Assembly (NCBI RefSeq): GCF_965203655.1
Contig: NZ_CBDBDD010000006.1
Location: 310,001 to 374,000 of the forward strand
Length of the DNA: 64,000 nucleotides
Source of the DNA: Poriferisodalis sp965203655
Lineage (GTDB): Bacteria; Actinomycetota; Acidimicrobiia; Acidimicrobiales; Poriferisodalaceae
Reading direction: 5' to 3'
The translations under genes and the position numbers were made by a program. Each line of letters begins with the position of its first letter. The first letter of the stretch is position 1. The notes beneath the pieces are model-generated. The model had not been told where the DNA came from. It made no database searches and saw only the letters and a program-made list of their open reading frames with translations. Positions 9,101 to 16,716 of the stretch are shown one piece after another.

Positions 9101-12026
9101 CCGGCCCGGGATCGCTAATCGCGAAAGCGAGGTTGCCCTGGTTGACCGAAACCGTGACGACCCTGTACGTCGCGCCGTCGAGCACGAAATCGTTGTCCTC
9201 GATCACCGGCAAGGCGAGGTTCTGGCACGACAGGCTCGACATCGCGCCGCCGGGCCAATGACAGCCGAAATTCCCCGCGCCCAGGTCGGACACCGCGAGC
9301 TTCGCCGCCCACAGAGTGCCCTCGGGCAGCGGAATGGCGCGCACCGCATCAGACCAGCCGCCCGCGCCCTGGGTGTTCACCGCCAGCACCCGCACCTCGT
9401 ACTGCGTCAAATTGTCCAGACCGGCGATCACCAAGGACAGCCCCGACCCCGCCGGGGCCACGCGCCCCGCCGACACCCACCCATCAGCAGGATCGCCGGT
9501 CGGGTTGTCCAGCCGGTCCGGCGCCGCGCGCTCCTTGTACGACACCTGATAACGCGAGATCGCCGAACCCCCCACATCCGACGGCGCCGACCACGACGCC
9601 GTCAACTGCCCGTCGCCCGCCGCAACCGCCAAACCGGCCGGAACGCCCGGCGTGACCAACGACTTCAGAATCCGCAGCTCCACCGACTGGCCCGCCGCCC
9701 ACTCGCTCCACACCAGACCGCTCGACAGCCACTGCGCTTCCAAGCTGCTATGGAAGCCCTCCGCGAACGAGAACTGCACACCGCCCACCACCAGTGTGTG
9801 ATCCCGCCGGAAACCCGCGGACGCGAGGGTCATGGTCAGGGCGTTGTGCGTGTCGCACGGCGACATGCTGTCGTCCCCGCACGACAGGTCATTAAGCAAA
9901 AACAGGTCGAACACGTCGACAGCGGTCCCCCCCTCGACATCGATGGTGCTGTCGGTCAGCGCAGCCGCGCACTGCCCCGCGGCGCTGGCATCGCAGCCCC
10001 GAGCCTCGCCCGAAGCCACCCCCGCCGGCGTGACCGCCTTGGAAGTCAACGTCGCCGACCACACCTCACGCTGACGCGCCGGCGCCCCAGACACCACCGC
10101 GCTCCACGCGCCCGCGCCGACCGAGTTCACCGCCCGCACCCGCACGTCATAACCCCGATAATTCACCAAGCTCCCGCCCGAGGGCACCAGCTTCAAGCTG
10201 ACCGCGCTGCCCGCGGTCAAGATCTCGTCTGCATGCGCCCACATGGCTATGGTGCCGCTGCCGCTGATCGTGGCGTCGGCCAGAGCGAACTCGTCGTCGC
10301 CCACATGCAGGACAGAGCCCTTGAGCGTGTCGCTGATGACGTTGTCGAAGGTGACCCACACATTCCTGGAGGAGCCGTACTGGGCGATGCGGGTGACCGA
10401 GAACGCCGTCCCGCCCAAGGTGAAGTCGTCGTCGGACAGCGTCGCCGCGGCAGTGCACTTGTTCGCCGCGGCCGACTCGGCGTTCTCACAGCCAACGGCC
10501 GCGAGGTTCCGGATGTTCTTGGGCGTCAGCGTCGCCTCCCACACCGGCTCCGGCTCGCCCAGCACAGCGGCGCGGATCCCCGTGCCCGAATGCGGGACGG
10601 GAACCCAGCCGTCGCCGGGGCCTCTGGCGGCTGGGGTGCCGTCGCTGGTGACGAGCGACAGCCGGACCTGCTGGCCGTCGGTCCACGTGACGCCGGAGCT
10701 CGTCCAGCTGGTGGAGCTGAAGTCCCGGAAGGGCGACAGCGAGAAACGGGAGCCGCCGACGACCAGCGAATAGTCCGCGAGGGCACCGATATCGGTGCTG
10801 AAGCCCATCACCAACTCGCCGGTCGACGAACTGAGATCGAGCTCAATGACTGTGTACTCGACGCCGCCCAGGCTGAAGCCGGCATCGTCGAGGGCGACAG
10901 AACAGGCATCGAGGACGCTGAAGTCAGTGCAGCCGAAAAATTGCGCGCTGCGGTCCACGGTCAGCGTCGCGTCCCACAACACGTCAGACCCGCGGTCGGG
11001 CGCGGAGGACTCCTTGTACTGCACCTCATAGCCGGTGACCTCCGAATCGCCCGGGTCGTCGGGCGGCTGCCAGTAGGCGTTGAGCCGCCGGTCGCCCGCC
11101 GACACGCCCACATCCTTGGGCTTGTCGGGCGCCTGTGACGGCTCCAGGCGCATCTCGACCCCGGTGTTCGCGGTCCAACTCAGCCCGGTGCTCGTCCAGG
11201 AGGCGGTGTTGTTGGTGAGGCTGCTGGCTGAGGTGATCGTGGCGTCGGCCAGCAGGAACCTGGCGCTGCCGACGTGCAGCGTGTAGCCCTTGAGCTCGTC
11301 GGAGATGGTGGCGTCGAACTCGACGAACAGGTTCTTGGAGGAGTTGACCAAGCCGATGTAGCTGACCGAGAACGTCGTGCTGCCCAGGGTGAAGTCGTCG
11401 TCGGACAGCGTCGCCGTGGCGCTGCACTTGTTGGCCGCCGTCGTATCGTCGGTGTCGCAGCCCAACGCCGCGTTGGAGTTCACGCTCTTGGGCGTCAGGT
11501 CGGCAGTCCACAGGAGCGAGTCGTCCAAGATGAGGACCTCCGTCGTCGACCCGCCGCCCACGGTGTAAGGCTCGCCCGCGACCGCGGCCATCCGGAACAC
11601 GACGGTCTCGTTGAGGCCGCTGAAGGTGCCGTCGTCGTTGACGTAGTCCGCCACCGCGTGCACCACGAAGGAGGCCTGGGCCGCTCCCGCCGGCAGCACC
11701 AGATGGCCCGAGGCGTCCAGCCCCGACACCGTGTAGTCCTCAGGAGAGGTGGCGCCTTCGGGGCTGCTGTGGGTGATCAGCACGCGGCTGTCCGCGGCCA
11801 GCGCCGGGCTGATCCCAACGGTGACTCTTATGGCGCTGCCCTCGCTGACAAGATAGGTGACCTCAGAGAACGCCAGCGTCGAAGTCGACTGAGCCGCCGC
11901 CGGGCGCTCAGCAGGCGCCAGCAGCCCCGCGAACACCCCCAGCACCAACAACGCCGCCAGCGCCCGCGACAGACTCCGACGCGAGCCGTGCGCACGCCGC
12001 AGCCGCTTCATACGCCCACGGCGCAT
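6126..12026 (-). CDS. Giant secreted Calx-beta/fibronectin type III repeat protein, possible phase-variable surface protein
   Basis: A 1966-aa exported protein. The N-terminus is basic, followed by a hydrophobic core (ALAALLVLGVFAGLLAP) and a likely AAA-type signal peptidase site near residues 40-46. Domains in order: a Calx-beta-like domain (~50-160); six copies of a ~100-residue Cys-pair module starting W-x-A-x-L and containing GC...C, DDDFTLG and LHVG motifs (near 172, 350, 494, 655, 905 and 1135) interleaved with Fn3 domains; a cadherin-like beta-sandwich (~1480-1580); a second Calx-beta-like domain; an Fn3 domain; eight DPEQT repeats; and a terminal Fn3-like domain. No LPXTG motif or C-terminal membrane anchor is seen, so it is secreted or held non-covalently. 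The ATG at 12026 lacks a ribosome-binding site and sits 4 bp after a 14-bp C run. A better start at 12087 is out of frame by one base. Confidence 0.85.
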   Translation of the reverse strand: MRRGRMKRLRRAHGSRRSLSRALAALLVLGVFAGLLAPAERPAAAQSTSTLAFSEVTYLVSEGSAIRVTVGISPALAADSRVLITHSSPEGATSPEDYTVSGLDASGHLVLPAGAAQASFVVHAVADYVNDDGTFSGLNETVVFRMAAVAGEPYTVGGGSTTEVLILDDSLLWTADLTPKSVNSNAALGCDTDDTTAANKCSATATLSDDDFTLGSTTFSVSYIGLVNSSKNLFVEFDATISDELKGYTLHVGSARFLLADATITSASSLTNNTASWTSTGLSWTANTGVEMRLEPSQAPDKPKDVGVSAGDRRLNAYWQPPDDPGDSEVTGYEVQYKESSAPDRGSDVLWDATLTVDRSAQFFGCTDFSVLDACSVALDDAGFSLGGVEYTVIELDLSSSTGELVMGFSTDIGALADYSLVVGGSRFSLSPFRDFSSTSWTSSGVTWTDGQQVRLSLVTSDGTPAARGPGDGWVPVPHSGTGIRAAVLGEPEPVWEATLTPKNIRNLAAVGCENAESAAANKCTAAATLSDDDFTLGGTAFSVTRIAQYGSSRNVWVTFDNVISDTLKGSVLHVGDDEFALADATISGSGTIAMWAHADEILTAGSAVSLKLVPSGGSLVNYRGYDVRVRAVNSVGAGAWSAVVSGAPARQREVWSATLTSKAVTPAGVASGEARGCDASAAGQCAAALTDSTIDVEGGTAVDVFDLFLLNDLSCGDDSMSPCDTHNALTMTLASAGFRRDHTLVVGGVQFSFAEGFHSSLEAQWLSSGLVWSEWAAGQSVELRILKSLVTPGVPAGLAVAAGDGQLTASWSAPSDVGGSAISRYQVSYKERAAPDRLDNPTGDPADGWVSAGRVAPAGSGLSLVIAGLDNLTQYEVRVLAVNTQGAGGWSDAVRAIPLPEGTLWAAKLAVSDLGAGNFGCHWPGGAMSSLSCQNLALPVIEDNDFVLDGATYRVVTVSVNQGNLAFAISDPGPAFPAGIRAYVLQVGDAQFPFANPDVADDTNIKQWSGAPSWTVGQVVQLQIKLGTVPTGLTLETTQDAIDVSWTAPSDPDFAVVGYDVEYRRHTAPDEAATTSGDPGTGWVDTGHSGTGTAERIAGLDTYGRYVVRVRASDAEGPSFWSSPSSVRVLPADQRVVWESDLSVGEVSFGLGHGRSASALGCGAPAADVRSGPVCSSAMSAGRVAFRGSPVGVAYVNLGSGHYVHLGSSTLAHQDSGAGTLSFALESVLGEWMFLSLVVDGTVFPLLTGESYNYEAVSGRAPYLFAWPGAGLGWSAGDTADLALVYTPLLWMESTTNRPDRLGSFPMHVRETPPAGSIVDVRGKDPDEPAGAYYSLPIWISEPAPPGGLRVSLEVDPASTATAGVDYEWLNSYDPFVPADRQAKVTTAPYVFFEEGETGYHRVFLRIIDDAHEDSGETIIVKPTAEGFEGRGMVITILNHDTGAPPGAAEAAPTSLAAEKTAAEKRERDKPRRPIPGKSDNARLAGLSLRDGWVLSPAFDPDTTDYRVHHTASQASHISVLAKIRTEHPEATFAAPGHDTGIGWWSLGTGYTFHEPVALTVTVTAADGYTTTTYTLTTTTDPVPVPAVTVTPASLSITEGAAGAYTVVLDTKPAHDVTVAPASSDPAAAGISPASATFTPADWDIPRTFTVTGTADGDTHDENVTVSHRAASSDAQYDAITIDSVTVAVADTTVELPGPVTGLTLAAKPRNVTVSWQAPDTGGAPDGYIVHIKCGRNGKHRTVDAPKTTTVFRNLKPGTTCNIWARAQNDAGKGPRTHTTTTLPQQQPQPDPEQTDPEQTDPEQTDPEQTDPEQPDPEQTDPEQTDPEQPEPQQSEPEPQQPEHPGDGRLEPFNVQVVPGDGTLTVTWIVSPRAGEADDDIHHALRWSQTAGVWANPAGPRGHHNDGIVIWGGTATYTITGLTNGIATGVFVRSFTGTRTGEDSPHTSKWVRIKGPNTTPQAPGS
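6537..6656 (-). repeat. Eight tandem 15-bp repeats encoding DPEQT/DPEQP
   Basis: Eight consecutive in-frame 15-bp units encode the pentapeptide DPEQT, with DPEQP in two places, flanked by degenerate PQQ/EPEPQQ sequence. The segment is a rigid, acidic Pro-rich stalk between the penultimate and the last Fn3-like domain of the giant protein. Third-position differences between units show that the array is not newly duplicated, but length change by slippage or recombination would keep the frame. Confidence 0.9.
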
Positions 12027-12030
12027 AACC

Positions 12031-12044
12031 GGGGGGGGGGGGGG
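12031..12044. repeat. 14-bp G/C homopolymer upstream of the giant Fn3 gene
   Basis: Fourteen G on the plus strand (C on the coding strand) end 4 bp before the ATG at 12026. An upstream ATGAAGCT at 12087 has a GAGG 10 bp before it and an open frame through the run, but is 61 bp (20 codons plus one base) from the downstream ATG. A 13-base run would fuse the frames. The length is the type seen in contingency loci, and also the type prone to assembly error. Confidence 0.9.
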
Positions 12045-12224
12045 ATACCAAAGAACCCGACCTATCCCACAAAAGAGACAGCTTCATATCAGCAAAACCT
12101 CATCAGTCCACAAACCGCAGGCGCAACCCGCACGCTCAGCACGGCCCCAGCATCCTAGAGGCTCAGCACGCAGACGGATCACGAACACGCCGCTGGCTGT
12201 CCACCGACGTGCCGCAACCGCTAG

Positions 12225-12290
12225 ATTCCGGATTGGCCCGGTGCGGATTCCGAAATAGCCCGGAGCACATTCCGAATCGGACGGCGCCTC
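12225..12290 (+). repeat. Three 22-bp tandem repeats abutting the AAA ATPase start codon
   Basis: ATTCCG recurs at 12225, 12247 and 12269, exactly 22 bp apart. The first two units agree at 16 of 22 positions and share a GCCCGG core; the third is conserved mainly in its first half and ends at the base before the ATG at 12291. A two-helical-turn spacing in the only upstream space of a gene without a ribosome-binding site suggests protein-binding sites (operators), though no direct evidence is visible. Confidence 0.6.
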
Positions 12291-13550
12291 ATGCCGAACC
12301 AGACCGACCAATGCGGAGCGTTTGTCGCCCGGCATGCCGAGCCTCTCGTCCGCGCAGCCCTGGCCGACACTCGCATCGTCGCCATTGTCGGGCCGCGCCA
12401 ATCGGGCAAGACGACGCTCGCCCGCCGTATCGCCGACGACGACGGCCGACAGTTCGTCACCCTCGACGACGAGCAGTCGAGGCGCTTCGCGCAGGATGAC
12501 CCAGCCGGATTCACCCGCGGCTTGAACCGAGTGGTGATCGACGAGATCCAGCGCGCCCCAAACCTGATCCTGGCCTTGAAGCGAATCGTCGACGAGGACC
12601 CTCGCCCCGGAAGGTTCCTGATCACTGGCTCGGTCGACTTGTTCGCGGGGTCGCTGTCGCCGGATTCTCTCGCCGGGCGGGTCGAGACGGTCGAACTCCT
12701 GCCCTTCTCCCAAGCCGAGACCGCCGGCACGGGGCCCTCCTCGTTCATCGACCGGGCCTTCGCGTGCGACTTCGCCGGCCTCGACATCGCCGGACCGACC
12801 GATGATCTGGTTGGACGGGTGGTGGGCGGCGGTTTCCCCGAAGCGCTGTCCCGCACCGCTTCGGCCAGGCGCCAATCATGGTTGCGGAATTATGCGCGCA
12901 TGGTCGCCGAACACGATGTCCGCGACATCGCGCAGGTCTCCAAACACGGCGAATTGCCTCGCTTGATCGATCACGCAGCCGTCGCAGCCGGCGGGCTGGC
13001 AAACATGTCGGCGCTCGGAACTCGTCTCGGCGTCGACGGCAAGACCGTGGATCGCTGGCTCGTCCTGCTCGAGCGCATGTTCCTGATTCGCCGCGTACGT
13101 GCATGGCACCGCAGTGGCCTCAAGCGCCTGGTGAAGGCACCGAAGCTCCAGTTCCTCGATTCCGGCCTGCTCGCCGCGCTGCAAGGTGTCGACGCGGCGA
13201 GCATCGCCGATGATCGCCAACGTCTCGGCCCTCTGCTCGAGAGCTTCGTCTATGGGGAACTCGCCAAGACCGCAGCGCTCAGCAGCGACATGACGACCGT
13301 CAGCCACTACCGCGACAAGAGCGGCGCCGAGGTCGATTTCGTGCTCGAGCGCTCGCCGGGCGCCATCGTCGGCATCGAGGTCAAGTCGCGGGCCACAGCA
13401 CACCCTCGGGACTTCACCGGCCTGAGACGTCTGCGCGATGCCGCAGGCGACAGCTTCGCCTGCGGGATCCTCCTGCACAACGGCGATCGCATTCAGCAAG
13501 CTGCCCCCGGCCTGCACGCCATGCCCGTCAAGACGCTCTGGGAAGCCTGA
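12291..13550 (+). CDS. AAA-family ATPase with DUF4143 domain
   Basis: A 419-aa protein with Walker A GPRQSGKTT (~residues 35-43), the hydrophobic strand plus acidic motif VVIDEIQRAP (~85-94), and ITGSVD as sensor 1. The C-terminal half has the DUF4143 hallmarks: a winged-helix region, then LQFLDSGLLAAL, LLESFVYGEL and a final KSGAEVDFVLE...GIEVKS segment that resembles a restriction-endonuclease-like core (D...E-x-K). Proteins of this architecture are common, often strain-variable, and of uncertain role; toxin-like and DNA-interacting functions have been suggested. There is no ribosome-binding site before the ATG; the gene follows three 22-bp repeats. Confidence 0.85.
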   Translation: MPNQTDQCGAFVARHAEPLVRAALADTRIVAIVGPRQSGKTTLARRIADDDGRQFVTLDDEQSRRFAQDDPAGFTRGLNRVVIDEIQRAPNLILALKRIVDEDPRPGRFLITGSVDLFAGSLSPDSLAGRVETVELLPFSQAETAGTGPSSFIDRAFACDFAGLDIAGPTDDLVGRVVGGGFPEALSRTASARRQSWLRNYARMVAEHDVRDIAQVSKHGELPRLIDHAAVAAGGLANMSALGTRLGVDGKTVDRWLVLLERMFLIRRVRAWHRSGLKRLVKAPKLQFLDSGLLAALQGVDAASIADDRQRLGPLLESFVYGELAKTAALSSDMTTVSHYRDKSGAEVDFVLERSPGAIVGIEVKSRATAHPRDFTGLRRLRDAAGDSFACGILLHNGDRIQQAAPGLHAMPVKTLWEA

Positions 13551-13558
13551 ACCCCCAG

Positions 13559-13579
13559 CCGGCCATCGCCGACGGCCGG
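13559..13579 (+). terminator. Hairpin after the AAA ATPase gene
   Basis: A perfect 6-bp inverted repeat CCGGCC/GGCCGG with a 9-nt loop lies 8 bp after the stop codon. There is no T-run, as is common for terminators in high-GC actinobacteria. It separates the ATPase from the next gene, whose start is preceded 7 bp upstream by a -10-like TAGTCT. Confidence 0.4.
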
Positions 13580-13702
13580 TCCAAGTCGGGGCCGGCGATC
13601 GACACGACTGACGCTTCGCTGCATCCCGCGGTCGAGTCATGGCTGCGGAGGCTGCACAACAGCAATCCGCTGAAGGACGAGCGCGGCGCTAGTCTCGGCT
13701 GT

Positions 13703-14632
13703 ATGGCCGCGCCTGATCTTGTGGCGGCTCGACGTGCCGCCGGTGCGATGCTCGATGCAGGAGTCGGCCGGGTGCTGCTGTTCGGCTCGTTGGCTCGAGG
13801 CGAAGCCTCCGATGCCAGCGACATCGATCTGGTAGCCATCTACGACGATCTCGACTACGCCGAACGGGGGTCTCGTCGCTGCGCCCTGGAACGGCGAGCC
13901 GAGGCTGCCGCCGAGCGCCGCGTCGACGTGTACGTGACCGACGCACCCGAGTGGGCCGTTCGCACCAGCAAGGTGCCGTGCTCGCTGGAAGCCCGCATCT
14001 CGACCTACGCAATCGAGTTGGCTGACGCCGGCACGCATGACAGCATCGACTGGGACAAGGAGATCGGATTGCCCGCAGATCCTGCCGCCGAGTTGGCGAG
14101 CCGCCTCACAGACGTGTCCGATGCCGTGGTGCGTCTGGAAGGAAGCCTGCGGCCTTCGCGCGCCGAAGTCGACGCCATCGCCGACGGCGACGCAGGCGAA
14201 CTTGCCGCTCTCGAGGATGTGCGCTTCGCTGCCGCGATGGGCGAGATCGCGATGATCGTGGAATCTGCTGCCAAGGCCACCCACATCGCCCGCGTGGGGA
14301 CCGCACCTGCGCACTCGCACAGCATCCCGGCCCTGGTCGCGCCGCAGCCTGAACAAGTGGGCGAGACGTTCGCAACGCTCGCCCAAGGCGTGCTGGATCT
14401 GGGGGATCTGCACGAGTGGCGTCAAGGCTCCGCCTATAGCGCCGACCGGCCCGAGGCCCGCTTCGACGAAGAACAGCTTCGAAACCGCGCCGCGGCGGCG
14501 CTCGCCATTGCCGAGTTCGCAGTGGATCAGTGCCGTGACAGCGGTGTCGCCGAGACGACGCTTGCACGCTGGGACCGCCGCAGCCGGCGCTGCCGCGACG
14601 TGCTCACCGACGCCCTCCGCCTCACGCCCTGA
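13703..14632 (+). CDS. Nucleotidyltransferase fused to a HEPN-like domain
   Basis: A 309-aa protein. Residues ~1-110 are a minimal nucleotidyltransferase (MNT) with the signature GSLARGEASDASDIDLV and a later acidic RRVDVYV strand. Residues ~120-300 are helical and contain RVGTAPAH, an R-x6-H arrangement like the RNase motif of HEPN domains. MNT and HEPN are usually separate antitoxin and toxin genes, in which the MNT protein can AMPylate the HEPN toxin; here they would be in one chain. Kanamycin nucleotidyltransferase-like enzymes have a similar two-domain layout and are the main alternative. A TAGTCT 7 bp before the ATG suggests a leaderless transcript. Confidence 0.65.
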   Translation: MAAPDLVAARRAAGAMLDAGVGRVLLFGSLARGEASDASDIDLVAIYDDLDYAERGSRRCALERRAEAAAERRVDVYVTDAPEWAVRTSKVPCSLEARISTYAIELADAGTHDSIDWDKEIGLPADPAAELASRLTDVSDAVVRLEGSLRPSRAEVDAIADGDAGELAALEDVRFAAAMGEIAMIVESAAKATHIARVGTAPAHSHSIPALVAPQPEQVGETFATLAQGVLDLGDLHEWRQGSAYSADRPEARFDEEQLRNRAAAALAIAEFAVDQCRDSGVAETTLARWDRRSRRCRDVLTDALRLTP

Positions 14633-14649
14633 CCCAACCTCATGACCGT

Positions 14650-15144
14650 TCAGCCGGCGGGTTGGGGGCGCCGTCGTTGGTAGGCCGCGAACAGCATCAC
14701 TTCGCTCGCCAGGACCAAGTGGAATGCCGTCGGCAGGTAGGCAGTGAACCACTTCCCGGCAGCGAAGACGGCGAATGCAATGTCGCCCAGGGCGTCCAGG
14801 TGCGCTGTGCACTGCTCGGGCGTCTCCCAGAGGTTGTTCGCATCGAGGCGAACCGTCGCGGTGCTCGAGCCCCGGGAGACGAACGGGGCCAGCTTGGCGC
14901 GGTCACGCCGCGGCGAGCCCGAGAGCTTCACCTTGAAGTCGGTGAATCCGCGCACGCGGAAGCCGCGCAGCTGCCATCGATACAGCAGCAGACCCATGTC
15001 GCCCAGGACCGCGGTGTAGGCCACGTCGGGCGGGCCTGAAGCAACACCCAGCAGCTGCTCGATGTTGCAGCCGCCCCCCTTGTCGAGGGGAATTATGTAT
15101 ATGAGTAACCACGCCGGTGATTGTGGCAGCCAGAAACCCGGCAA
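14650..15144 (-). pseudogene. Enolase-superfamily (mandelate racemase/muconate lactonizing) gene fragment
   Basis: The 164-codon open frame contains a recognisable middle part of an enolase-superfamily enzyme: a YTAVLGDM strand, FKVKLSGSPRRDRAKL with the K-x-K catalytic motif type, and TVRLDANNLW with the metal-binding Asp. The capping domain and the second half of the barrel are missing, and similarity stops abruptly after ALGDIAFAV, giving way to an unrelated hydrophobic stretch. It is therefore read as a decayed remnant. It could still be expressed as a short unrelated peptide; no start signal stands out. Confidence 0.45.
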
Positions 15145-15158
15145 CTGCTAGAGCCGAG

Positions 15159-16700
15159 TCAGACGGGTCCGACCCCGCCGCTCTCGTAGGGCTGAAAATC
15201 CGCACTGACAAAGATCGGGCTTTCAGAGCAGGACCGCACGTTCGAAGCGATGAGCATGAATCCTGCCATGTGGGATGTCAGCACTTCGGGCCGGTGGTCG
15301 GACGAAGTTGCGTCCCACAGTGTCTCGCCTAGCACACAGGGCTCGCCTCGGTCACGCCGGGCTCGGTCGATGGCCTCCACAACCCATACATAGCGTGGGA
15401 GTGACATGAGCCGGTAGGCCACCGCCACGTCACTTGGGACCCCTCGGGTTGGGAGTTCCGACTTGAAACGGTTCGACCGCATCGCGTAGGAACGCACAGA
15501 AAATCGGCCGTTTGCCACGATGTCATGCAACTGGCTTGCGACCACACTCTGCTGGTCATTGCCCAGCAGAGTCGCCTGCCTATGGAGAAGAAGCCCCCCT
15601 GCTCTTTCGGCATGTTCCGGCCCCAGCCACAGTTTCTCTGGGGCTGGGATATGGATCGTCGACCATGGCCCGTAACTGTGGCCGGTATCCGGGTCGATAT
15701 CAGCAAGCACATCGTCAACACGGAGGTACGGGCCACGTTGGTCGTCGTGCCTGACGAACTCAACCCACCGCTTGCCGTCACGCGTTGTCCGCTTGTAGCC
15801 GCACAGAACGAACGCATGCCCGTTGGCTCTGTCGGGCCCGATGGCCCCGACAAGTACCGGCAGACCTGAATTCAAGAAACGGCACACAACCGGCACGATG
15901 CGGTCATCCCATGTCCCAGGTGGAACGGGGTTGCCCCCAGACGGTGGTGTCGGGTCAGAGCGTTGCCATGGCAGTCCAGGGCTGGGCAACGAGCCCACTT
16001 CGTAGGCATAGGCGGGCAGCCCCAAGTAGCGGAAAAGTTCACTCAATTGCAGGACGGTCAGGCCCTGAGTCGGGATCGGGCGGCTTGTATTGAGTTTGGA
16101 GTCGACGCACTCAGCGAGATAGCCAGTTGTCTGGCGAGCAGCGTCCCCGCGCAGAGCAGCGGTGTAATGGCACATCCACGCCGATGCATGGGCGCACGAC
16201 CCCATTTGTGCGTCCTGTTGCGAGAAGGGCACACCGCTCACGGCTAGATCTTGACCGCAGAGGTTGATCTTGTCGACGACGGATGTGCGGACGGCACCAG
16301 CGACACTTGGCGGTGGCTGCAGCATCGCTCGTGAAACGGGGCCGGTCTCACAAGGGCGCAAGACGACGTACCCCAAGTACGAATCTGGGCTTGTCCCTCG
16401 TTCGATTTCGTCGAGGGACAGCCGTTCGGAGAAAAAGTGCAGCCGGTGGGCAGTGTCCGGGCGGTGTCGGAATTGGTGCGCGAAGTAACTGCCGTATTCG
16501 CTGCGGTAGTCAGCGTCGATGTACCCGGTTTCCGCGACCAGCGTGCTAGCGCCAGATTCACGCGCTACCGCTAAACAGCGAAGCAGCGGCAAGTCATTGC
16601 GAGCTTCTAGGTATTGGCCGAGAGACGCTCTCCACTCTTCATCTGTCGAGGGCTGCTGTGCATGGAGCAGCGGTTGCTCGTCCCATGTGTCGATGTCCAC
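15159..16700 (-). CDS. Papain-like (C39-like) cysteine peptidase, unknown role
   Basis: About 513 aa from a GTG at 16700; the frame stays open to 16826, but a longer form would overlap the upstream 53-aa gene heavily. The central domain has a papain-like triad: Cys169 in MGSCAHASAW at the start of a helix, His295 in NGHAFVLCGY, and a following acidic HDDQRGPY. The N-terminal ~160 residues contain FFSERLSLDEIE and LGYVVLRPC segments, and the C-terminal third is unassigned. No signal peptide or membrane segment is present, so it should be cytoplasmic. Such peptidases occur in processing and conflict systems; the substrate cannot be told. It lies among toxin-like and broken genes. Confidence 0.6.
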   Translation of the reverse strand: MDIDTWDEQPLLHAQQPSTDEEWRASLGQYLEARNDLPLLRCLAVARESGASTLVAETGYIDADYRSEYGSYFAHQFRHRPDTAHRLHFFSERLSLDEIERGTSPDSYLGYVVLRPCETGPVSRAMLQPPPSVAGAVRTSVVDKINLCGQDLAVSGVPFSQQDAQMGSCAHASAWMCHYTAALRGDAARQTTGYLAECVDSKLNTSRPIPTQGLTVLQLSELFRYLGLPAYAYEVGSLPSPGLPWQRSDPTPPSGGNPVPPGTWDDRIVPVVCRFLNSGLPVLVGAIGPDRANGHAFVLCGYKRTTRDGKRWVEFVRHDDQRGPYLRVDDVLADIDPDTGHSYGPWSTIHIPAPEKLWLGPEHAERAGGLLLHRQATLLGNDQQSVVASQLHDIVANGRFSVRSYAMRSNRFKSELPTRGVPSDVAVAYRLMSLPRYVWVVEAIDRARRDRGEPCVLGETLWDATSSDHRPEVLTSHMAGFMLIASNVRSCSESPIFVSADFQPYESGGVGPV

Positions 16701-16716
16701 CGTACGGTCGGCCTGG

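Noticed and set aside
6312..11138. A plus-strand open frame of about 1600 codons opposite the giant Fn3 gene
   Set aside because: Its composition (Gly, Arg, Ala, Val without domain motifs) is that of an antisense shadow in high-GC DNA, while the minus strand encodes clear signal peptide, Calx-beta and Fn3 motifs.
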